A stretch of DNA of 64,000 nt from Trachythela sp. YZ-2020 (lineage: Eukaryota > Cnidaria > Anthozoa > Malacalcyonacea > Clavulariidae), in NCBI GenBank assembly GCA_016169945.1, contig JADLSH010000355.1:57501-121500 (forward strand), in the 5' to 3' direction. Under the pieces are notes generated by a model. It made no database searches and was not told the origin of the DNA. It saw only the letters and a program-made list of their open reading frames with translations. Position 1 is the first letter of the stretch; every line of letters begins with the position of its first letter. This document shows positions 50,801 through 62,450 of the stretch, in pieces. Position numbers and translations under genes: made by a program.

Positions 50801-53729
50801 TATGGAGTAACTGCATTATCAGAAGCCGTAAGAAAACATAGAGAAGACATTATTGTCTTATTGTTAGAACACGGAGCAAGCTGGTCATTGGATGGTGTTG
50901 GAGAAATATTGTGTTCTTATGTCGGTAGGTGAAGGTAAACTAAGTTGTAAGACACGCATGCGCGAATTATTGAACCCTAGCTAACGTTTCACTAAACACT
51001 AATTCACGCAGCAGATGTTTGTCAACCGACAGTTCTCAGAGTGAGAATATAATGTCGATTGTTTTCATGATATGTCCGATATTAAAGTGAAGTTCACCAC
51101 CATCTGCTATTCCCTTCCTACTTTCTAGCGTCGGGAAAGATTGACGAAGTGCGTAGACTTCATGATTTAGGAATGGACCTAAACTCGACTGATTCTCAAG
51201 GAAGAACAGCTCTGCATATCGCTTCGTGTCAAGGAGACAGACTGATGGTTGAGTGTCTGGTGGGTTTCAATGTTCAGTTAAATAAAGTTGATTGCTTTGG
51301 ACATCGACCATTGAATGTAAGTGTCAATCATCCGTCTTGGTGGACTATCCTGGTTCGTCTAAGTATAGACGAACTATACGCAGATACTTCATCTTGAAGA
51401 ATCTGTTTGCTGTGTTTATACACAGACAAATTATCAGACAAACTATCTTTTCTTTGCCCAAGTTCATCCAGACGGATCAACCGTCTCTAGTATAAATCAG
51501 GCCAATACCTACAATATAGAAAATATATTTACCAACATATCTAGTGTGCTGAGATGCATGAACATGAAACGATCAGTGAAATGTTGATAAGACATGGAGC
51601 ACTCCGAGTCATCCAGAACTACACTCAACAAGAGATCTGTCAAGAAGCAAGCAAAGGAAATTTAAGAATGATTAAACACATGGTTAATAATGGTGCTAAC
51701 GTTTCTTATCAGGATACAAATGGGACAACTGCGTTGTAAGTACTTGATTATAATTTCGCCTCAGTCACATGTGAGAAGAATGTTTCCAGTTTGACTCTAC
51801 CACATGTTTTCTCCAGATACTCTGGTTTCTTCTGGACCCCGAGAACAGTTTAGAAATGATAGAGTTATCCATATGTTAAAGTTTCCTCTGTCGTAATACT
51901 GCCGCACCCTCAAAAGCGTCAACATCATTACTTAGGTTATGGTCACAAGCTGCCATATTTATTGTTTTAATATTCTTTTCAGACATGCAAGTTGTAAAAG
52001 CGGCCATCTTGATGTCGTGAAATTCTTACTGAATCAACCAGGAGTGAATGTCAATGTCACGGATAAAAAGAATAATACTCCGCTAACAGGTTTAGAAAAC
52101 AGGTTTCATTGGCTGCCATGCATGCTATTTGAATGCCAAACGTGGGATCCAGTGTAGACAGTACTCTGCAATAAGCTGCCGTGTTTTGTGTCTGAACTAC
52201 CTGAAAAAGATATCTCAAACGTGGTGGTCCAGTGTAGGTAGTATTCTGCAATAAGCTGCCGTGGTTTGTGTCTGAACTACCTGAAAAATATATCTCAAAT
52301 GTGGTGGTTCAGTATAGGTAGTATTCTGCAATAAGCTGTCGTGGTTTGTGTCTGAACTACCTGAAAAATATATCTCAAACGTGGAGGTCCAGTGTAGGTA
52401 GTATTCTGCAATAAGCTGCCGTGGTTTGTGTCTGAACTACCTGAAAAAGATTAATAAGACTTCGACGTTTCCAACGAAGGTCCTTCATCACGAGATTAAT
52501 AGGGCCTTCACTGAAATGTACAAGTATTTATAATCATTTTCGGAAAAGTTCAAACACAGACCACGACAGCTTATTCTTTTTAAACACAATGTTGTATTCT
52601 TGTTTGTCCCAATAGAAGCAATTGTCAACATGCAAAACGATGTAGCAGAATACCTCCAGTTACATGGAGGCCAAACGGAAGAGCGACGTATCATGCATTT
52701 AATATGCAAGGCAGTGAAGAACCATGATAAACGTTTGGTTAAACAATTACTGCAATGGTTCAATGGTTCTAAAGTTACTGACTTGGATGGACAATCAGTC
52801 TATCATGTTTGTGTCAGAAATGGTGATGTTGATATGCTCAAGACACTGGTCAAAGCCGGAATTAGTAAGAAAAATATGAACTGCATAGTTCGTCACGTGC
52901 GCAGTTTGTCTGCTCAGATAAACGCGCGTGCGTAATTCGTCTTGATGATAATCTATATCTATGACATTTATGCGTATAAATGCGGACGAACTACGAAGAA
53001 AATATCAATTATGATTTGTTCCCAGTGTTCCCAGATCACCATTGTCAGATTCTTGTATTCGTATTGATATATTTTTCATACTTTTTAGGTTTCAGAGAGG
53101 TCGATTTCTTTGGCAACACCCCCTTGGAACTGGCAATTCAACTGAGATGTGATAATTCAATCATTAAAATCTTAGCTGAGGTTGAAGAGGTCAGTCTTAC
53201 TATCGTTTGCATCTAAGCATGAACAGTTGCAGATGAAATATTGTCTATTCTTACGTGAAACGTTTATGTTTGCAAACCATTTTATGGTTAGTATTAGGGT
53301 TAGGATTAGGATAGGGTACGGATTAGGGTAAGGATTGTATTAACCCAGTGTTTCATATTTCAGGGCAAGCTTAAAGCTCAGAACTCTCAAGTCAACGCGG
53401 AGATACCCCGTTGTGAAGCGCCAAGCAAATCTAAGATCCGTCGTAGACGAACACGGAGACAAACCAGAGTAGAGGTTGCAAGTGGAGATTTTAGTGATAG
53501 AAGCATACCAGGACTTACTAAATCTCATACACCAGAAGGATGTGAAAATCACATAAGAAATTGTATGGAAAATGAGGTGGAAGATGATGGCGCGCTGGAA
53601 GATGGTAGTCTGGAGACGACAATTCCTGAGGAAGTTACGTTGGCAGATATTGAATTAATGAACCGTCAGAAAAAATTAAACTCATCCAGGATATCAGAAA
53701 TAATGACAGGAGAACCACAATACGTCTAA
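47869..53729 (+). CDS. Ammonium-transporter-like protein fused to C-terminal ankyrin repeats
   Basis: Exons in phase: 47869-48009, 48080-48246, 48521-48551 (31 nt), 48671-48800, 48964-49114, 49450-49619, 49755-49937, 50110-50479, 50716-50924, 51129-51316, 51545-51735, 51983-52089, 52616-52864, 53089-53189, 53364-53729; about 917 residues to the TAA. The first 390 residues follow Amt from TM1/2 (FSLFYHG, LWFAVGYSMVFG) through TM11 and align without gaps to E. coli AmtB over several blocks. Then come about ten ankyrin repeats (GRTALHIASCQGD, GNLRMIKHMVNNGA, FGNTPLELAIQ) and an acidic tail. Pore: F107, D160, H168 and S219 are kept, but W148 is R, F215 is L and H318 is F (VDIAFVFGIPG). The N-terminus is incomplete; 47031-47081 (SDVIASLFALLQ, then GTAATG) is a candidate first exon but does not match phase directly, so another microexon may exist. 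Ammonium transport, sensing or scaffolding are all possible. Confidence 0.85.
52140..52470. repeat. 80-bp repeat units in an Amt-ankyrin intron
   Basis: About four units of the GTGGTTTGTGTCTGAACTAC family, same orientation as the 43-kb array, ending in a CTTCGACGTTTCC MITE fragment. They lie between exons 52089 and 52616 and account for most of that intron. Confidence 0.9.
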
Positions 53730-54492
53730 ACTATGTAGTTGTTATTTTATATCACTGATCTACAATACTTGGTATACTTTATTATGTCAAAATAATGTAG
53801 TTATTTAAAGTTTGGAAACATTTTAAAAAGAAATTGGTTCAACTGGCTTCACTTTTTGCAACAGTCAAGAATGGATTCCTCTATACAGTATACCTTTCAC
53901 ATTTCGATACATGAATTTATAATGTTATTTTCTCTGTCAAACGCAGGCTAAGTCACAGATTTTAAGAAGTCAGACCTCCCTCCTCAGGCTCTACAACTTT
54001 GAGAGTCACAGTACGGAGGTAACACTGTGGTGGTCGCGGTTTCATTGCGGTCTATTTGCGGTTTCATTGCGGTCTATTTGTGGTTTCACTGCGGTTTGTT
54101 TAAGGTTAGGTTGCGCTTTGGTTACAGTTGGGCTGCGGGTTAGCTGCATTGCTCAATCGGCAGGTTGATTCAGGGATCTAATGCATAAATAACATGGTTT
54201 TGGTCTGGTTATTTCTGCACGCTTCACTGTTTAAAATACGTGATAGTAACAGTCTGCAATATCTAGTTCAATATCTAGTTTGGTAACTATTATTATTATT
54301 ATTATTATATTCAGCTCACTCCCCATTGGGGCTTTTCAGTGACCGATTACATCAAGTATCTAGCTTACCTATATATATGTACTTAGCCTACATTATTTAT
54401 TTTTACAATTGTGATATTACTTTCCTAATCTGTCTATCCTAACCCACCCAGTCAACTTTCCCGACCCAGTCAACTTTTTCTAACAGAGATCA
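53730..54492. other. Intergenic stretch between convergent Amt-ankyrin and PARP genes
   Basis: Contains a GCGGTTTCATTGCGGTCTAT simple repeat (54025-54110) and an ATT microsatellite near 54290. No gene seen. Confidence 0.5.
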
Positions 54493-57400
54493 TCACTCTA
54501 GTTTGAAATAACGAATTAAATAACTCGGGTACGCCATATCTAACTTATAAAGTACATATATTCGGCTGCCTCCGGCAAATCCCGTCACAGAATCGTATAG
54601 AACTTCGGGATTGCTCGCCGTCGCCTCGACATACACGGGGGGCCTAGTTAGATGTCTTGACTTTCCATTTGATGGCATTTCTTTAGAATTTCCAGTCAGG
54701 ACGTTTCCAACCATAATTTCACGGAAATTCACAGGATAATCTCCAGTATTTTTGTAAGCGTACTGGTCAGAATAGGAAGCATTCTCAGCAAAGTAGGACC
54801 CAATGCCCCACATACCGCCCCGAGAATATCGCAGATCAAAACCATCTTCGCTTTGCCAGATGTTTCTGGGTGGAGTTCGGCTTGTACCGTGGAATAACAA
54901 CTTTTCATTTATACTTTTAACGCCACCTGAAACAAAATGAACATTTCAGATCTCAAACGCGGTCATTCAGTGTAGGTATAGTATTCTAAAATAAGCTGTC
55001 GTGGTTTGTGTCTGAACTACCTGAAAAAGATATCTCAAACGTGGAGGTTCTGTGTATATGAAGTATTCTACAATAAGCTGCCCCGTGGTTTGTGTCTGAA
55101 CCACGTGAAAAAGATTAAAAACATTTCGACTTTTCGAGCTAAGGTCACATGCTCCTAATTTCCTGAAGAAAACGTGCACGTTTTTCAGACACAAACCACG
55201 GCAGCGAATGAAAATGCTAGAAAAAGCCTAGCATTCCAAACATGCTCCCAACTGTGATAAAAAATTCACATAGTGTTATTAATTATCATGTTAGCTCTAA
55301 TTTTAGAACCAAGTATATGACCCAATAGATTAGTGTTATATAGAACTTCCTCGTTAAATATACACCTTTCAGTTTTGTCCTGGGATGTCACGAATTAAAG
55401 CGCTAACTTGTAATTGATCCCTACAAGACATACATGAAGTTTCACAATAACACTCCTCATCTGCTGTATCAAGAGGAATAGCTGCAACTAAGCATTATCG
55501 TGCAGTGGATGGTGGTCAGCAGTTATATCAGAATGAGAAAACAATGTTAATTCTTTTCATGTGTTGTATTTGCAGAAAATAAATAGAATTGAGAGATGTA
55601 GTTCAATTTCTTGCTCAAGTGTCAACATTTCTGAAGTTGACCACCATCTGCTGCCTCGTAACTCTTATTGAAACTTACCTATTACATATTATATATTATT
55701 ATTATCTCGTGAGCATTGACAATCAGTTGCTGCCATCACCACCCACCCACAACACAAGAGAAACAAGATCATCCAATCCTGACCACTTGTCGTTTAGAAC
55801 AACAATATGCAAGAACACCACATTCCAGAAATCCTACTTAAATAGGTCAACTCGTTTATGGAATGCACTGCCAAGCGATTTGACAGGCAATAACATCAGC
55901 CTAAGTCAATTCAAAAGTAGACTTTTCCAGTACTATAAAGTAGCTGTGAAAACTGTATTTGACGTGGATGATCCAAGAACATGGAAATCTATATGTTTGT
56001 CCTGTAATAAGTCTCGTAATCTGTCCTGTGAAATATCGTGTTGTTATTAGTTAATGCATGTGTTTATCATTATATAGGGCCGCTGTAATTGGCGAAAGCT
56101 GTAGCGTGCACCTTGCCACTTGTCTATGTCCATGTCTTGTGTATATATTATGTAAATGTATAGCATGTTCATTGGCAAATGTCCATGTCTTGTGTATATA
56201 TTATGTAAATGTATAGCATGTTCATTGGCAAATGTCCATGTCTTGTGTATATATTATGTAAATGTATAGCATGTTCATTGGCAAACGGTATTTTAAAATT
56301 TCTTACCAGAATTTTTATCCAACAACACAGTTTTCTGAAAAGAATATCTTATGAACAGTTTCTTGTTCTGTATTCTCTCTATTCCCATAACACAACATTC
56401 TGGCATAGTATGGAGAAATGTGTTCCTTATTCTATGATATTCATCTGTTTTTTTGTCCAACGTAATCAACACAATGTCGTGTTTCTGCGGTGACCAAAAT
56501 AAGGGAAAAAGACTTGCATCAGTCCTAAATGGAAAAATAGTTAGTGAACTTGCTATACTTATAAAGTTTGATGTATATACACTTAAGCCAATAACCAAGA
56601 ACACTTTAGACTTCATGTTCCTTTTTGGCCAGGATTGGGATTATAGAAGGCGGGATGATTTTAACGTATTGGAATAAGTCAAATTGCATTTTGCAAACGA
56701 ATTAACTTATTGTAGAATACTACCTGCACCGGACCTTCGTGTTTGAGGACCAGGACCAGGTATTTCAGACACAAAGCACGACAGCTTATTGTAGAATACT
56801 ACCTACGGTGAACCTCCACGTTTGAGATATCTTTTTCAGGTAGTTCAGACACAAACCACAACAGTTTATTGTAGAATACTACCTACGGTGAACCACCACG
56901 TTTGAGATATCTTTTTCAGGTAGTTCAGATACAAACCACGGCAGCTTATTGTAGAATACTACCTACACTGGACCTCCACGTTTGAGATATATTTTTCAGG
57001 TAGTTCAGACACAAACCACAACAGTTTATTGTAGAATACTATCTACACTAGACGCTATAGTAGCTTATTTCAATTGACAAAAATAATCACGCCTTCTACC
57101 CCGTCCAGCAAAGCATTATCATGCAAAGAGTCTCTATAGCACTTACTCCAGTGGTTGAGGAATATCTGGTGTCCATGTCTTTCTTAACAATGCTGTCTTC
57201 TCTCCAGTATATAGATCAGTCATCTCCATTTCTCTCAAACAAATTTCATACTCTTGTCCCGTCTCTGGCAATCTCATTCTGACTGTAGAATTGAACTGAC
57301 TGCATGTGTTATACAGATGTTCCAGTAATAATGATGTATTAAGATTGAGGGCTAACTTTAGGCCAGTTTTGTCAATATACATCCAATCTGCGTTTTGTGT

Positions 57401-58240
57401 TGTCACGTCCCAAGGATCTCTGGAAAGTGAAAGAGTCAGTTGAAATTCACTTGGACCAACAGGATAAGATTTAATGGTTGATTCAAGAGATTTTGAAGGC
57501 TCGGTAATTGATTGCTTTGCCATTGGGCTCTGTAAATTTGGAGTGCTGGTATTTCGTGTAGAGCTAGATTGGTGAATAGGCCTAGTAAATGATGAAGGAT
57601 CGTTTATACTAGATGAGGAGACGGTCGATGGGTTCATGCTATTACTTTGTTTTCTTTTCACAGGAGATTGGGACTGGACACCAAAAGTACTAAGACTTAT
57701 TGCGCTTGTGCTGCTCAGAACATAATCAAGCAAGTTGAGACGTGGAACATCACAAGTAGTTAAAGAGTGCGTTGATGGACTATTCACAGAAGACGATTGT
57801 GAGGACTGCTCATTGTTACTGCATATTGCAGAGGATGATGTCTGCATAGTTGCCAACGCACTTTTAGAGTTGTCTATTTTCCCAAGATTTTGTCGCGCTT
57901 GAGTTTGCGGTCTTTGAGGAAGTTCAACAGTTGAGTAGACTGACTGTTCATTGCCAGAAACACCCGTTGTGGAGTCCACAAACGAACAGACTAACTTTTC
58001 ATTGCGAGTAGTTGAGCAGACGGACACTGCTGCCGCTAGATTGCATGACGCACCATGGCTCTCAAGGTCATCCATTGTCCGAGCGGGCTTTCCCAAGAGT
58101 TGGAAAACGAAATTTGATCCATCTTCAATGAATTTATTTGAGATGTGAAGATCCCGGTTTGTATTCGTGCAAGGTCGCAGACAAGGTTGGCATTCATTTG
58201 AGAATGTTTCGTTTACAAATGACATAGTACTATGTTTCAA
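54493..58240 (-). CDS. WWE-PARP mono-ADP-ribosyltransferase
   Basis: Three exons in phase (58240-57147, 56524-56307, 54926-54493) give 581 residues. Residues 1-280 are Ser/Thr/Asn-rich and probably disordered, with a small Cys cluster (NECQPCLRPC). Residues about 284-354 form a WWE domain (ADWMYIDKTG, YEICLREMEMTDLYTGEKTA), which in this family binds ADP-ribose units or related ligands. The PARP catalytic domain fills residues 370-581: MGIERIQNKKLFIRY, then LFHGT with the NAD-binding His, GGMWGIGSYFAENASYSDQY with the stacking Tyr, and PPVYVEATASN. The end MAYPSYLIRYFKLE resembles the mono-transferase class (PARP7, 11, 12, 14) and lacks the PARP1-type polymerising Glu context. No CCCH finger is seen, so PARP11-like is the best fit. 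Introns hold 80-bp repeats, a LINE tail on the opposite strand and a MITE. Confidence 0.87.
54955..55200. repeat. 80-bp repeat units plus inverted partner in a PARP intron
   Basis: About two units of the GTGGTTTGTGTCTGAACTAC family at 54955-55110, then a CTTCGAC-like fragment and an inverted end (GACACAAACCACGGCAGC) at about 55178-55206. Confidence 0.8.
55490..55670. mobile_element. MITE copy, GATGGTGGTCAAC / GTTGACCACCATC ends
   Basis: The left end GTGGATGGTGGTCAGC and right end GTTGACCACCATCTGCTGC are inverted; the interior contains GTTAATTCTTTTCAT and AAATAGAATTGAGAGATGTAG. Full or partial relatives lie near 28.6, 39.2, 40.0, 44.7, 48.3-48.47, 50.6 and 51.0-51.1 kb, mostly in introns. Confidence 0.75.
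55690..56050 (+). mobile_element. LINE 3' coding fragment
   Basis: The frame ending at 56050 carries TRETRSSNPDHLSFRT, SYLNRSTRLWNALPSDL and ISLSQFKSRLFQYY. This is the tail that follows reverse transcriptase in CR1/L2/RTE-like LINEs, and it belongs to a different family from the copy at 4.1 kb. The RT and endonuclease domains are missing. It lies on the opposite strand within a PARP intron. Confidence 0.7.
56105..56290. repeat. ~55-bp tandem repeat (3 units)
   Basis: Three near-identical copies of GTCCATGTCTTGTGTATATA plus TTATGTAAATGTATAGCATG, directly after the LINE fragment. They may be the LINE's 3' UTR repeat. Confidence 0.9.
56700..57060. repeat. 80-bp repeat units, inverted orientation
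   Basis: About four units reading GTAGAATACTACCTACGGTG, GTTTGAGATATCTTTTTCAG and GTAGTTCAGACACAAACCAC, i.e. the reverse complement of the 43-kb array. They lie in the first PARP intron. Confidence 0.9.
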
Positions 58241-59357
58241 GATAGCTCCACTGTGCTACTAAATACTTCACATTATCTGCTAATTGGAGGGAGAATTCAC
58301 CACTTTACCTTTTACGATTTATTCTATTATTGCTCGCTCAATACACTTGCAAATGTAAAATACCATTTATCATAATTCAACCTCGTCTATACCAGTGAAC
58401 AGCCTGTTTACTCAGAAGACACTATTCAACTTCGCATTTTTCTTTCTTCAACTCAGATGTACACGTAATCTCTAATCTTCGTATTATTGTATCACGTCTT
58501 AGATACGGTAAGGGTTGGTATAAATGTTTAGATGAACCCCAGAAACAACGAATTAAAGCTTGTCTGCATTACCAGCTCTCTGAGAACACCTTCCTTAGGC
58601 ATTTTCCTTGCTTCACCTCAGAACAACTGTTCAGACTACAGTCTTTATCTCCTCGCGCTACGCAGTGTATATATTTCCTTTGTATATATATCCTCTTTGT
58701 CTTTGGCCAGACACTGTTTTATAATAGACGGAACTTGAAACACGAATCTTGGTTTAATGAAACGTAGGTTTGTGATCAGGAAATACACCGAAATGATTCA
58801 TACCAATAACTTACAGTGGCTATTTCTGTTTGTTAATGAGCCATACAATGCTGTGAGATATCATAGCCTTGTCTCCTTGCCTCAACGATTTCAATGAAGT
58901 ATTTTCTTACAATGCAAATATCAGATGCAATATAGGACAAACATCCTAGGAATGCGGAAAATTCTATTCTTGTCGCACACAGACTATCATCAGGTCACTG
59001 GTGAAAATATATCGCACTATAACTTCACACTAATAACGTTAAATATATATTGGTAGATATGCATGAGATAGTTCAACCTGCACTTTTCAGTAGTTAACAA
59101 TTTCATTTGGTAGACATAAATTGGGCTGAAAAAAACTACAAAACTGTCCATTTCCTGATTGACCCACTGTGGGAAAGTGCTATATTACATCGTGCTGACA
59201 CCAATAGCAATCAAGTAGTGGTAGATGTGACATTTCATGTCAGCTCAACTTGCCCTTGGGGAGGTTGAGTCACAGTGGGGAACCATAAGACCTATTTATC
59301 GCGCTGAAATTTGTAAGGTCACACTTCCGGAACTTAACCATAATTACCGTTCAACTC
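58241..59357. other. Intergenic stretch upstream of the PARP gene
   Basis: No repeat family or exon recognised. PARP promoter elements presumably lie in its left part. Confidence 0.4.
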
Positions 59358-61056
59358 TTAAAGTGCACCTCACCCCAAAAATTTTTTTTGGCTATATCAA
59401 ATCTTGGCATCATTTCTAGTGTATCCGTGAAAATTTTAATTCATTTGGTCAAATCGTTCGATTTTTATGGCAGTTTAAAGTTGGCAAAAAGCACTTTTTG
59501 ATGGTCCTTGGCCGTCGTTACGAGGAGTCTGGAACGAGTAAATTTCGTGACGTCACGCAAGGGACTCGTCAAAATAAACTTTCGGCCCACATGCAAATTC
59601 CATGTATACTGTCGGCCATCTACATATGATATATCAGACCTACAAGCACGAAACTGTACGTAAAATGTTTCTCTTGATCAGAGGTTTCGATCTATGCATC
59701 TTACATGCATAGCCATAGAACGTGTGTAGTTCTCAAGAAAATGTGCACGAAAATCGATGTATGTTTCCCCGGGATTATGTATTTTTAGAAGTTTAGTGCC
59801 GTTGAATTTTAGTACACTTTGCCTGTGGGCGAATACCTCATAAATAATGAACTACGAACTTGAAATAACCAATAGCTATCCCGTCATAAAGAGAGCTTTA
59901 TTTTCATGTATGATATGTCTATATAGCTTGTGTATTTCCATTCAAACATTACTACAAATTTTGTATGTTTTCAGCTTTCAAGCGCAGGACTTTAAAGAAC
60001 GGATACCGGTTTAAAGAGATATACAACCGATCTATTTGCCCGTATAACTTTGTAACTTTTAATCTACAACCTTGAAACAACTATGAGCGTGTTCGTCATG
60101 CCTACAGCTTTCTATACCCATGCATAAAACATGTGTTTATCAACAAAATAGCTTTAAATATATTTTACTAAGTTCATTTCGCGCCGCGGTCACATTGGCG
60201 CTGCGAAACACTTGTGAGTAATATTCCATTTGGATATCGCTTCATAAGTGACATAACTCAGCCAATATCAGACCTACAAGCACGAAACTGTACGTAAAAT
60301 GTTTCTCTTGAACAGAGCTTTCGATCTACGCATCTTAGATGTATGAAACGTATGTAGTTCTCAAGGAAATGTGCACGAAAATCGATGTATGTTTCGCGGG
60401 TCAAACGACGAAAATATATCGTGTGTACTAATTGTGCTGTAGTAGGGTAAACTTTTTGACGCGCCTGAAGTCAATAATCAAGATATATTCTCATGCTTCA
60501 TACCAAAAGATAGCCCAGAAAAAGGCGATTTTTGGTATATATATAGCAGTGACCTATATCGTGTAAACAAGTTGTAGTTTTAGATGCCTACACGCGTGCG
60601 AAGTTGGATTTTCAACGTACTCGAACTAAATAATACAGTCTTACAGATATAGCTTAATGCGGCATATTGTTAGATAGCTCTTCTAAAGCTGATTCTATCC
60701 ATATATAGCAATTATATATATCCTGTGTGCTAGTCTGTTCATGGTTAGACATGATAGCCAGAAAAAAACAGTGTAAACTTCGATTGATTCAAGGCAAGCA
60801 AAGCCGAAATGGCGAACTGAATACAAGCCGATCAAAGCTAAATGCCGACTACCTTGCGTGACGTCAGAAAATGGGCTAGACCCAGGCTCTTTGTGGGTAT
60901 GAAATACGACGGCCAAGGACCATCGAAAGCTAAGTTCAAAACGCCATAAAAATCGAACGATTTGACCAAATTAAAAAAAAAATTCACGGATATACTAGAA
61001 ATGATCCCAAGATTTGATAAAGCCAAAAAAAAAATTTGAGGTGAGGTGCACTTTAA
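59358..61056. mobile_element. 1.7-kb nonautonomous DNA transposon with ~180-bp inverted ends and TTAA edges
   Basis: Left end TTAAAGTGCACCTCACC and right end GGTGAGGTGCACTTTAA are exact inverses. Pairing continues for about 180 bases (GGTCAAATCGTTCGATTTTT, GATGGTCCTTGGCCGTCG). Internally a ~135-bp block (CAGACCTACAAGCACGAAAC to CGAAAATCGATGTATGTTTC) is repeated at about 59635-59767 and 60268-60392. TTAA at the edges fits piggyBac or Kolobok target use. No transposase frame is present. Confidence 0.85.
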
Positions 61057-61406
61057 AAACATTTTGTGTTTGGCATAAAGATGGTATTATTGAAAATTAG
61101 CAATAAGTTAGGCCAATCACTAGCCTCACGCTGAATAGCCGAACTAATTGAAGCCTTCAAATACTCCTTACAAACAGTAAAGTTTCACGTGAGAATAGGC
61201 AATACTTTTATCTGCGCCTGTTCATCCTTAGACGCAAACGACGGTACATATCTTCACATTACCTGACATGAAGTAATCCACATCACAACGTTCGTATGAT
61301 TTGCAGGCGCACTCTGAAGTAAACATTAAACAAAACAAGAATCAAAATAAGACTCAACGACAGTCGATAGGTTACTCAACTGGCTTATAAAACAAGACAA
61401 ATATCA

Positions 61407-62450
61407 ATGAAAAAACACAAAATAACCATAAACTATGGACCATATGTGAGTTTTGGTCTACTTGAACATCGTACGGCACGTTTAGAGGGAATACAAGGTA
61501 CATTTGAAGGCATTATTGTGTAGTGAATAATTTATCGTTAGCCTTAGATACGGTTGCTATGTCGGAGAAGCTAAATCATTTCAGCGTAAATTTTGGCCAT
61601 TTCGTTCAATTGAACTTAGAATCGAAGATGAATTGAATCTGGACGAACCTGAGCAAAGAAAAAATAGTTCGTCTGATAATTTGCCGGCGTATAAACGTGG
61701 CAGACAGTTCATTCGTCAAGACGAACTATCTGGGTAAGTTCTTGACGGATGATCTAGGTATAAATATATACAGCGTTAGACAAACTATGAGAAAAGTATC
61801 AGGCATGATATTAATTTGTTCCCAGAATGATTGGGCCATTCTTGCTAGTTTGTCTGAATTGTTCATCTTGTATGATCTCTCAGGTGGATGATGTATCTGT
61901 GGTCATCTATTTCTAGCATATTGTCCAGCAGGGTATTGTTAACTAGACTATTGATATTTACCTCAGAATAATAAATACTTTATATTCTGTCACCACAGCT
62001 CTACTTCTTGACGACGGACATACTGTAAACTTCACCAAGATACCTGATCGAAATATCGTGGAAATTATTGTGAATGGCGAGACAATTTATACTTCAAACA
62101 TTCAAAATTTCCAATTTGGTAAGTTCACACCAATCTCGTCCTCAGGGTCATCTTGGTTGTGGCGTGTGAGAAAAGAGAGGACTCACCCGCCACAACCAAG
62201 ATGACCCTGAGGACGAGGTGGAGTTCACACCAGATAGAATGAAAAATATTTACAGAAAAATATTCATCAGACTTACATGATGAGATTAATCTCAGTACTC
62301 ACAGTTTCTAGTTTGCCCCAATGCTTTCAATTAGTTATTTTCTTTTGTGGTATCTATTTTCAAGTGATGTTCGTAATTTATACAGGTGGAGACGGCAAGT
62401 TGGATCCAGTTTGTTATGAGGTCTTAGAAGCCGTCGGAAAAGCATTTTAA
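61407..62450 (+). CDS. C10orf53: UPF0728 family protein (C10orf53 homologue)
   Basis: Three exons in phase (61407-61497, 61999-62118, 62386-62450) give 91 residues, about the length of the human protein. Exon 1 starts MKKHKITINYGPYVSFGLLE and continues HRTARLEGIQ, the family's YGPY and EHRTxRL motifs. Exon 2 has LLDDGHTVNFTKI and NIVEIIVNGETIYTSNI. Exon 3 has GGDGKLDPVCYEVLEAVGKA, matching the conserved FGGDGKLDP. No biochemical role is established for the family. It is a small soluble alpha/beta-type protein with no signal or membrane segment. It is convergent with the OGDH gene, about 510 bases between stops. Intron 2 contains a foldback element. Confidence 0.9.
62121..62236. mobile_element. 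Foldback element with flanking direct repeat in UPF0728 intron 2
   Basis: CTCGTCCTCAGGGTCATCTT at the left pairs with AAGATGACCCTGAGGACGAG at the right, extended by GGTTGTGGCG/CGCCACAACC. The direct repeat AGTTCACACCA flanks both sides (about 62121-62131 and 62222-62232), consistent with a 9-11-bp target duplication. It sits three bases from the 5' splice site. Confidence 0.8.

Noticed and set aside
53280..53340. Telomere-like TTAGGG words (also near 13350)
   Set aside because: Only a few degenerate interstitial copies; they lie inside a gene intron and do not mark a chromosome end.
55589..56050. A 153-codon plus-strand frame as a host gene
   Set aside because: Its RLWNALPSDL...LSQFKSRL tail marks it as a LINE remnant.
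61560..61640. MSEKLNHFSVNFGHFVQLNL as the start of the UPF0728 protein
   Set aside because: The real first exon at 61407-61497 carries the family YGPY and EHRTARL motifs and joins in phase; this later segment lies in intron 1.
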